From: an uncultured Candidatus Udaeobacter sp.
GTDB taxonomy: Bacteria > Verrucomicrobiota > Verrucomicrobiia > Chthoniobacterales > UBA10450
Length of the DNA: 6,592 nt
Assembly: GCA_955652715.1 (NCBI GenBank)
Contig: CATPBS010000078.1
Location: 1-6,592, forward strand
Direction: 5' to 3'
Shown here: piece by piece, positions 1 to 4,735 of the stretch
How the letters are laid out: the number at the start of each line of letters is the position of its first letter
Numbering within the stretch: the stretch's first letter is position 1
Made by a program: the position numbers and the translations under genes
Notes under the pieces: model-generated
Told to the model about the DNA's origin: nothing
The model's database searches: none
Seen by the model: the letters and a program-made list of their open reading frames with translations, nothing else

Positions 1-1598
1 CAAAAACATTCCATCGTTTCATCGGTCACTCGGTTCCTTTTGGCCATCTGCTATACGCGAAAAAACTGCAGGTGATGAAACTCGCGCTGGCGAACGACGT
101 CGTTGTTCTGGGCAACATGCTCGATCGGCTTTCCGAGCGAAACCGCTGGTATCGCGATTTCACGCTGGAAGCGCTTTCCCGTGCTGTGCGCGAGACCATC
201 GCTTGCTTTCCTGTCTATCGAACGTACGTCGCGCCGGGTCAGCCGGTTAGCGAAAAAGATAGTGAAATCGTCGATCGCGCGATCAGCGGAGCCAAACGCC
301 GTAACCCAGCCATGGAAGAATCGATCTTCAATTTTCTCCGTGACGTGTTGCTTTTTCGTCTTCCACCAAATCTCGACGCCCGCGGACGCGCGGCGCATAT
401 GCATTTCGTTTTGAAGTTTCAACAAACGACGGCACCAATCATGGCTAAGGGACTGGAGGACACGGTCCTTTATATTTATAACCGGCTGGCAGCCCTAAAC
501 GAAGTAGGCGGCGAGCCGCAACAGTTTGGGTTGAGCATCGAGGCGTTTCACGAGCGTAATCTGGATCGGCAACACAATTGGCCGGCGACCTTGCTGGCCA
601 CTTCGACGCACGACACAAAACGCAGCGAAGATGTGCGTGCGCGAATGGTGGCGGTTTCCGAACTCCCCGAGCTTTGGCGACGTTCGTTGCAACGCTGGCA
701 CGTGGCGAATCGTCGTTGGAAACGAATGATCAATGACTTGGAAGCTCCGGACGCGACCGAAGAATATTTGCTATACCAGACTTTGTTAGGGACCTGGCCC
801 ATGCAGGCAAACGGCGAACCGGAGGCTGTGGCAACGCCGGACTACATCGAGCGAATTCAAGCCTACATGGCCAAGGCGCTCCACGAAGCGAAGATCAATA
901 CAAGCTGGATCCAACCAAACCAAGAATGGGATGCAGCGATGCAGGATTTCGTCGCCAAGATTTTGGATCCGTCGCGAAACAAGTTTCTACCAATTTTCCT
1001 TCCGGTTGCGCAGGAGATTGCGCGTCTCGGCGCCATCAATTCGCTCACGCAAACATTACTCAAACTGACGTCGCCGGGCGTGCCGGACATTTATCAGGGC
1101 AACGAGATTTGGGATTACAGCCTCGTCGATCCAGATAATCGGCGCGCGGTCGATTACAACCGGCGCTGGGAAATGCTCGAAGCAGTGCCGACCGCGACGC
1201 CACGTGAACTGATGCAGGCCTGGCCAGATGGGCGGATTAAGTTATTTCTGACCCAGCGAGTGCTGCGATTTCGTCGCGAGCACGCTGACGTTTTCCAGCG
1301 CGGCGAATATCTGCCGGTCCACGCGAGCGGAACCTTTGCGGAGTGTTGCGTCAGTTTCGGGCGCCGCCTGACGGACAAATGGATTGTTGTGATCGCTCCG
1401 CGGATGTCTTCGCGCGTTGGTTTCCCACCGATTGGCGAATTGTGGAGAGACACGGCAATTGAATTTCCCGAAACGTTCTCGCTTGCGCAGGCGCACGATC
1501 TGTTCACCTGTCGCCCTCTTGCTCTCCGAGACGGGCAAGTGAAGCTGGCCGACGCGCTGTCGTTCTTGCCGTTCGCGCTGATCACGAACGTTCCTTAA
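1..1598 (+). CDS. treY: Maltooligosyl trehalose synthase, C-terminal part (5' end outside window)
   Basis: TreY (GH13 family, cytosolic) turns the reducing-end alpha-1,4 bond of a maltodextrin into an alpha,alpha-1,1 bond; TreZ then releases trehalose. The frame is open from base 3, before the first ATG at 72, so about 531 C-terminal residues are seen of a family usually 700-950 long. Recognisable blocks are YAKKLQVMKLALANDVVVLG just after the window start, a CFPVYRTYV block (about 207-233), MAKGLEDTVLYIYNRLAALN (441-500), the family signature STHDTKRSEDVRAR (603-644) and SPGVPDIYQGNEIWDYSLVD followed by PDNRRAVDY (about 1071-1160), all typical of TreY rather than other GH13 enzymes. The C-terminal beta domain follows and the gene ends at a TAA (1596-1598). 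No frameshift is visible. treZ/treX are not in the window and may lie upstream. The next gene is convergent. Identity is secure; the start cannot be given. Confidence 0.95.
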   Translation, partial: KTFHRFIGHSVPFGHLLYAKKLQVMKLALANDVVVLGNMLDRLSERNRWYRDFTLEALSRAVRETIACFPVYRTYVAPGQPVSEKDSEIVDRAISGAKRRNPAMEESIFNFLRDVLLFRLPPNLDARGRAAHMHFVLKFQQTTAPIMAKGLEDTVLYIYNRLAALNEVGGEPQQFGLSIEAFHERNLDRQHNWPATLLATSTHDTKRSEDVRARMVAVSELPELWRRSLQRWHVANRRWKRMINDLEAPDATEEYLLYQTLLGTWPMQANGEPEAVATPDYIERIQAYMAKALHEAKINTSWIQPNQEWDAAMQDFVAKILDPSRNKFLPIFLPVAQEIARLGAINSLTQTLLKLTSPGVPDIYQGNEIWDYSLVDPDNRRAVDYNRRWEMLEAVPTATPRELMQAWPDGRIKLFLTQRVLRFRREHADVFQRGEYLPVHASGTFAECCVSFGRRLTDKWIVVIAPRMSSRVGFPPIGELWRDTAIEFPETFSLAQAHDLFTCRPLALRDGQVKLADALSFLPFALITNVP

Positions 1599-1599
1599 A

Positions 1600-1661
1600 G
1601 GGCGTCTGACGCACACGCCCTGCAAAATTTGGATGATTACAGGGCGTTTCTGTGAAACGCC
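1600..1661. terminator. Interlocking inverted repeats between convergent genes, possible bidirectional terminator
   Basis: Right after the treY stop there are four alternating arms: GGGCGT (1600-1605), ACGCCC (1615-1620), GGGCGT (1642-1647) and ACGCC (1657-1661). The strongest single hairpin is GGCGTTTC (1643-1650) with GAAACGCC (1654-1661), 8 perfect pairs around a 3-nt loop. ACGCCCTG (1615-1622) can also pair perfectly with CAGGGCGT (1640-1647). The position, between the 3' ends of treY (+) and the membrane peptidase gene (-), suggests transcript termination or 3'-end protection for both. No T tract follows on either strand, so a classical intrinsic terminator is not shown. Confidence 0.45.
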
Positions 1662-1665
1662 AATG

Positions 1666-2481
1666 CTAATGTTGCCGCGCGAATTCTTGGAAAAGATCGA
1701 CTAGCCATTTCGAAAAATTCCCGAGGTTCGTAAGCAAATCGGCGCCGAAACTGGCAAATGTGATATGTGGCGATGCGAGAATCAGCATCACGCTGAGCAA
1801 TAACAGGTTCATCAAGTAGATCAACACGAGCGAAAAAAATGTGCCCTGATCACTGAGGTCGGTCTGATTTTTCGGGATCATCCAGCATGTGAACGTAAAA
1901 TGAAACGCCCAGGTCGCGCCGATCATGGCATAAAGCAATTGGCCATACGGCTGGACGTTCAGAAAGAGGCTGAGCGCGCCGTAAATCGCGATGGCCAAAA
2001 TGCTGTAGAGCGGGAAAAAATATGGCGCCAGCGCGATCCAGAAGTTCGCTTTGCTGGTAACCACGTGTCCTCCCTCAGGGCCAACACGAAACCGGCTAAC
2101 ACGTCCGCCCATGAGCCAAACCCAGAGCGCGTGAGTGAGTTCGTGTCCGAAAACGTAGATCACGATCGGGCGCGGAAGACCGAAGAAGGCGATCAACCAA
2201 AGAATTGCGCCCAATGAAAAGAACCAGAATTCTTCGCCTGCCCAGAGCCGTTGCGTCGCGGTGGCGCACGTGAACGCAGTGAAAAATGTCTGACTAAGAA
2301 TTGCGCAGATCGGCAGGAGGAAAATCGCAAACACAAATTTCACCCAGCGCGTCGGCACGTTAAGCGGCTCGAACGCGGGCACCATTCGCCTCGCACGCGC
2401 GACATTTCGGACGATCTTTTGGGCGCGGCCCGCTTTGCGCTTGCCCCGATTGGCGCTCGATCTTCGCTTTAGTGCAGCCAA
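1666..2481 (-). CDS. M50-like membrane metallopeptidase (HELTH motif)
   Basis: Integral membrane protein of up to 271 residues. Residues 113-117 read HELTH, an HExxH zinc site placed in a hydrophobic stretch (IVIYVFGHELTHALWVWLMG), as in M50/M50B-type intramembrane or membrane-bound metallopeptidases. Hydrophobic segments lie near 47-69, 85-101, 104-122, 147-170, 181-199 and 215-237. A GGRVSRFRVGPEGGHV stretch after the zinc motif resembles the short beta segment of M50B proteins, and LAPYFFPLYS (151-160) may take the place of the second M50 motif; no DG zinc ligand is obvious, so activity is uncertain. The longest frame starts at TTG (2481) with about 32 very basic residues and no visible Shine-Dalgarno; an ATG at 2385 (residue 33) is an alternative, with GAGG only 3 nt upstream. 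Substrate unknown. It is convergent with treY and separated from efp by repeats, so it probably has its own promoter. Confidence 0.7.
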   Translation of the reverse strand: MAALKRRSSANRGKRKAGRAQKIVRNVARARRMVPAFEPLNVPTRWVKFVFAIFLLPICAILSQTFFTAFTCATATQRLWAGEEFWFFSLGAILWLIAFFGLPRPIVIYVFGHELTHALWVWLMGGRVSRFRVGPEGGHVVTSKANFWIALAPYFFPLYSILAIAIYGALSLFLNVQPYGQLLYAMIGATWAFHFTFTCWMIPKNQTDLSDQGTFFSLVLIYLMNLLLLSVMLILASPHITFASFGADLLTNLGNFSKWLVDLFQEFARQH

Positions 2482-2486
2482 AGTTG

Positions 2487-2543
2487 ACCGCAGATTAGGC
2501 GACCTTCAGCAGCCAAAAGCAAGATCGAACCGCCGATTACGCG
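2487..2543. repeat. Degenerate direct repeat, two 15-bp copies
   Basis: Two copies of a 15-mer, ACCGCAGATTAGGCG (2487-2501) and ACCGCCGATTACGCG (2529-2543), match at 13 of 15 positions and sit 42 bp apart in the gene-free stretch upstream of the membrane peptidase gene. The second is followed by GATGGCGCGGATC. Short 'CCGCAGATTACGCAGAT'-type repeats occur in many environmental bacterial genomes, and this looks like a worn copy of that class; that identification is from memory and not checked. Confidence 0.4.
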
Positions 2544-2555
2544 GATGGCGCGGAT

Positions 2556-2614
2556 CAATTGTAGGGCAGGCGCTTCGCCTGCCAATTGGGGCAACCGAAG
2601 CGGTCGCTTACAAT
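2556..2614. repeat. REP-like palindromic intergenic element, copy 1
   Basis: The core is GGCAGGCG (2565-2572), CTT, CGCCTGCC (2576-2583), a perfect 8-bp stem. It is flanked by CAATT (2556-2560) and AATTG (2584-2588), which lengthen the stem across a 4-nt bulge. A second small hairpin ACCG-AAG-CGGT covers 2594-2604, and outer arms ATTGTA (2558-2563) and TACAAT (2609-2614) enclose both. The element lies 14 bp beyond the efp stop codon. A second element of the same plan is at 3264-3331. Such two-hairpin elements fit REP/BIME repeats mobilised by RAYT transposases; no such transposase gene is in the window. Confidence 0.65.
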
Positions 2615-2628
2615 AAACAACGCAGCGA

Positions 2629-3186
2629 TCACGCGCGCCCCATGTAGGCGCCGGTACGCGTGTCGATCTTGATTGTCTCGCCTTCTTTGATGAAAAGAGG
2701 GACGTTGATTGTCTTTCCCGTCTCCAGCTTTGCCGGCTTGGTGACGTTGCTGGCGGTGTCGCCGCGAAGGCCTTCAGCCGATTCGACGACCTTCAGACTT
2801 ACAGATGCGGGCAACTCAACCTCCACCGGTTTGCCTTCGGCATAAAGAACCTGCACGGAGAGATTTTCTACGAGGTAATCTTTCGCGTCGCCGATCAAGT
2901 TTTCCTGTAACGTGATGGTGTCGTAGGTCTCCGGGTCCATGAAATGATATCCGTTCCGATCTTTGTAACTGAACTCGAGCTGCTTTCGGTCGATTTCGAC
3001 CAGCTCGACCTTATCCGTTGACCCAAACCGGACATCCGCGCTCTTGCCCGTATTGATGTAGCGAATAATCGCCTGCACGAATGCGCGCAAATTTCCCGGC
3101 GTGCGATGATGCACTTCGAGAACAATGGCCGGGTTGCCATTGTATTTTATGGCCATTCCTCTGCGAAGATCATTAGCTGCAGGCAT
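2629..3186 (-). CDS. efp: Elongation factor P, divergent tip loop
   Basis: EF-P binds between the ribosomal P and E sites and relieves stalling at polyproline. The 185-residue length is normal for the family. N-terminal KOW-like domain about residues 3-60 (ANDLRRGMAIKYNGNPAIVL), OB domain about 65-125 (LEFSYKDRNGYHFMDPETYD is the hallmark), C-terminal OB domain about 130-184 with GLRGDTASNVTKPAKLETG and the end IKIDTRTGAYMGRA. The tip loop reads TPGNLRAF: Asn32 directly follows PG, where E. coli-type EF-P has the modified Lys and Pseudomonas-type the rhamnosylated Arg; Arg34 is two residues further. The form therefore departs from both known modification classes, somewhat like EfpL/YeiP in its MPxAN start and YMGRA end. 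ATG start at 3186 agrees with family length; no Shine-Dalgarno precedes it. It is co-directional with kdsD but 138 bp and a repeat element away. Confidence 0.95.
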   Translation of the reverse strand: MPAANDLRRGMAIKYNGNPAIVLEVHHRTPGNLRAFVQAIIRYINTGKSADVRFGSTDKVELVEIDRKQLEFSYKDRNGYHFMDPETYDTITLQENLIGDAKDYLVENLSVQVLYAEGKPVEVELPASVSLKVVESAEGLRGDTASNVTKPAKLETGKTINVPLFIKEGETIKIDTRTGAYMGRA

Positions 3187-3209
3187 GGGCGCGTTAAATC
3201 GTCACTGCG

Positions 3210-3222
3210 TTGAAGCGTTCAA
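3210..3222. promoter_or_regulatory. Short palindrome upstream of efp, function unknown
   Basis: TTGAA (3210-3214), GCG, TTCAA (3218-3222) is a perfect 5-bp dyad centred about 30 bp upstream of the efp ATG, in a stretch where GCGTT occurs three times (3191, 3207, 3215). It could be an operator or the base of a leader hairpin. A 5-bp dyad can easily be chance, so this is only a position to note. Confidence 0.15.
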
Positions 3223-3263
3223 GCGGGGGAGCGCCGACTTTACACACGCTTCCGCCGTTTGCA

Positions 3264-3331
3264 ATTGTGGGGCAGCCGCACTGCTTGCCGTTCGTCGACA
3301 ACCCCCGAAAGCGTTCGGGTTGCCCTACAAT
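3264..3331. repeat. REP-like palindromic intergenic element, copy 2
   Basis: Outer arms ATTGTGGGGCAGCC (3264-3277) and GGTTGCCCTACAAT (3318-3331) pair over 14 positions, with two G.T-type wobbles (12 Watson-Crick pairs). Inside lies CCCGAA (3304-3309), AGCG, TTCGGG (3314-3319), a perfect 6-bp hairpin sharing its last two bases with the outer arm, so the two foldings partly compete. A weaker GCAG/CTGC hairpin sits at 3272-3284. The plan (ATTGT...ACAAT ends, GGGCAGSC motif next to the left end, two inner hairpins) repeats that of 2556-2614. The right end covers the kdsD stop codon (3325-3327). Confidence 0.65.
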
Positions 3332-4296
3332 AGTTTCAACCGCGTTAAATCTTGTGAATCGACAATGCCTACCGGCACGTTGTCGTCATCGATCACGACG
3401 AGATCGTCGATCCGATGGCGTTCCAGCAGATTAAGAACTTCGACAGCGAGTTTGTTTTTGTGCACCGTCACTGGATTCAATGTCATCAGGTCTGCCACTA
3501 ATCGTTCGCCGATTCTTGAATCAGATTGAAAATGCCGCACGAAATCGCCGTGTGTGAAGATGCCGAGTAGTTCTTGATCTTCGCCAATGACAACGGCAGC
3601 ACCGGCGCGCACGCTCGTCATTGCTTTTAACACGTCGCGGATTGGGGCGTCGGTAGAAACAATGGCCATTGCCTCGCGCGGTCGCATGATTTGATGCACG
3701 CGCACGAGCATGCTGCGGCCGATCAGCCCGCCGGGATGAAACTTGGCGAAATCTTCCTTCCTGAAACCTCGTGCCTCCAGCAACACCATCGCCAGCGCGT
3801 CGCCCAGCGCCAGCATCACCGTTGTGCTCGAAGTCGGTGCCAGGTTCAACGGGCAAGCTTCCTGTTCGATGTTCGCATCAAGCAGAACATGGGCGTTTTG
3901 TGCCAGAACCGATTTCGAATCGCCGCACATCGCGATGATTTTCACCTGGAACCGCGCAATGGCGGGCAGGATCCGAACCATTTCTTCCGTCTCCCCGCTC
4001 GCGCTCAACGCAAGCACTACATCTCCGTCCGCGATCATCCCAAGATCGCCGTGCAACGCGTTGGAGGAATCGAGCACCACCGCAGGTGAACCAGTGCTGG
4101 TGAGAGTGGCCGCGATCTTTGCGCCGATGTGCCCGGATTTTCCGACACCCACAACAACGACTTTGCCCCGCGCATCCACCGTTTCCTTGATCAGCTCAAC
4201 GGCGCGAGAGAAATTTTCGTCCAGGCGGTCCCGGAGTCGCTTAAGCTCAAAAATTTCTATGTCCAGGACACGTCCGGCCTTTTCAAAGTAGTCCAT
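3325..4296 (-). CDS. kdsD: Arabinose-5-phosphate isomerase (KdsD/KpsF/GutQ family)
   Basis: Cytosolic enzyme converting ribulose 5-phosphate to arabinose 5-phosphate, the first step of Kdo synthesis for LPS. At 323 residues from ATG 4296 it matches the usual length (E. coli KdsD 328). An N-terminal SIS domain (about 35-170) is followed by two CBS domains (about 200-260 and 268-323). The residues corresponding to E. coli K59, E111, E152 and H193 are present as Lys53 (GVGKSGHIG), Glu105 (SASGETEE), Glu146 (EQEACPLNLAPTSST) and His187 (FHPGGLIGR); HGDLG is at 82-86. The segment before it, LDSSNA, differs from the usual HPxEA. The frame is open for 42 more codons (to 4422), but that stretch is unlike the family and overlaps the divergent gene. 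No Shine-Dalgarno precedes 4296. The last codons and stop lie in a repeat element, so the C-terminus LTRLKLL may be repeat-derived. Confidence 0.93.
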   Translation of the reverse strand: MDYFEKAGRVLDIEIFELKRLRDRLDENFSRAVELIKETVDARGKVVVVGVGKSGHIGAKIAATLTSTGSPAVVLDSSNALHGDLGMIADGDVVLALSASGETEEMVRILPAIARFQVKIIAMCGDSKSVLAQNAHVLLDANIEQEACPLNLAPTSSTTVMLALGDALAMVLLEARGFRKEDFAKFHPGGLIGRSMLVRVHQIMRPREAMAIVSTDAPIRDVLKAMTSVRAGAAVVIGEDQELLGIFTHGDFVRHFQSDSRIGERLVADLMTLNPVTVHKNKLAVEVLNLLERHRIDDLVVIDDDNVPVGIVDSQDLTRLKLL

Positions 4297-4309
4297 CGAA
4301 CTATATAAT
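4282..4309 (+). promoter_or_regulatory. Candidate divergent promoter: TATAAT (+) overlapping TATAGT (-)
   Basis: A perfect TATAAT lies at 4304-4309 on the plus strand, about 60 bp before the small secreted-protein gene; a weak TTCAAA (4282-4287) is 16 bp upstream as a possible -35. On the minus strand TATAGT (4305-4300) overlaps it and lies only 3 nt before the kdsD ATG; a shifted CATTAT (4310-4305) would fit a near-leaderless kdsD mRNA better. Shared -10 bases would make the two genes compete for polymerase. The plus-strand box is the better supported one. Confidence 0.4.
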
Positions 4310-4355
4310 GTGAGCAAGGCGTGATGTCGGGCAATAATTTGCACGCCCTGGAGCG

Positions 4356-4361
4356 AAAGGA
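4356..4361 (+). promoter_or_regulatory. Shine-Dalgarno site of the small secreted-protein gene
   Basis: AAAGGA followed by 6 nt and ATG at 4368. This is the only clear ribosome binding site I see in the window and it fixes the start of the small gene. Just upstream GGCGTG (4318-4323) can pair with CACGCC (4342-4347) across an 18-nt loop, a possible leader hairpin ending 8 nt before the site. Confidence 0.6.
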
Positions 4362-4367
4362 AAAAAC

Positions 4368-4667
4368 ATGAAAACATTAACGATCGCGATAGTCGCCGCG
4401 CTGGTGACAAGCGCTTCGGCACAAGAATTCAGAGCACCGATCGGGCCTCAAAAACCGGTGCGCGCGATGGCCACTCCACCGCCGATGTTGCAACGGCCCG
4501 CGGTTGAGGGGGTAGTTCCGCGAGGATTTAGCGACGGTCGCAACCCGCTTCAGATGCTCAATCCATGGGCCCCGCCCCGTTATGGAACGTGGGTGGAAAG
4601 TACCTCATTCGATCCGAACCACCCCGGAAAATGGAACGGCATTAAACTCTTCGAAATCATCTTTTGA
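4368..4667 (+). CDS. Small secreted protein of unknown function
   Basis: I do not recognise this 99-residue protein as a named family. Residues 1-18 (MKTLTIAIVAALVTSASA) form a clear signal peptide: MK, a hydrophobic core, small residues and an SxA cleavage site before Gln19. The mature part of about 80 residues is rich in Pro (PTPPP-like and RPAVEGVVP stretches), has no Cys and no membrane segment, and ends in a more ordered-looking part: NPLQMLNPWAPPRYGTWVES, then KWNGIKLFEIIF at the very end. The N-terminal half is probably disordered, and the C-terminal aromatic segment may be the functional part. A good Shine-Dalgarno and the signal peptide support it as a real gene. It is divergent from kdsD across 71 bp and convergent with the S74 gene. 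It is probably exported to the periplasm or beyond; role unknown. Confidence 0.7.
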   Translation: MKTLTIAIVAALVTSASAQEFRAPIGPQKPVRAMATPPPMLQRPAVEGVVPRGFSDGRNPLQMLNPWAPPRYGTWVESTSFDPNHPGKWNGIKLFEIIF

Positions 4668-4704
4668 TTTCGGAACAACTCCTGCAGCTGTTGCACCCGC
4701 GGTC

Positions 4705-4727
4705 GTTGAGCGCGGCGCAGCGTCAAC
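4705..4727. terminator. Weak hairpin between convergent genes
   Basis: GTTGA (4705-4709) pairs with TCAAC (4723-4727) around a GC-rich inner part; alternatively GCGT (4720-4723) pairs with ACGC (4729-4732). It lies between the 3' ends of the small secreted-protein gene (+) and the S74 gene (-). No T tract is present, so a terminator role rests mainly on position. Confidence 0.25.
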
Positions 4728-4735
4728 AACGCCAG

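Noticed and set aside
1154..1625. Minus-strand open frames opposite the 3' end of treY
   Set aside because: Arg/Ser-rich translations typical of antisense frames in GC-rich coding DNA; treY accounts for the region.
3691..4291. Long plus-strand open frames opposite kdsD
   Set aside because: Shadows of a well-conserved enzyme gene; their translations show no recognisable domain.
2629..4296. efp and kdsD as a tight operon
   Set aside because: 138 bp with a palindromic element containing the kdsD stop separates them; co-transcription is possible but not supported.
4297..4422. 42-codon N-terminal extension of kdsD to an ATG at 4422
   Set aside because: The extension does not resemble the family, overlaps the start of the divergent secreted-protein gene and the promoter boxes; ATG 4296 gives the usual family length.
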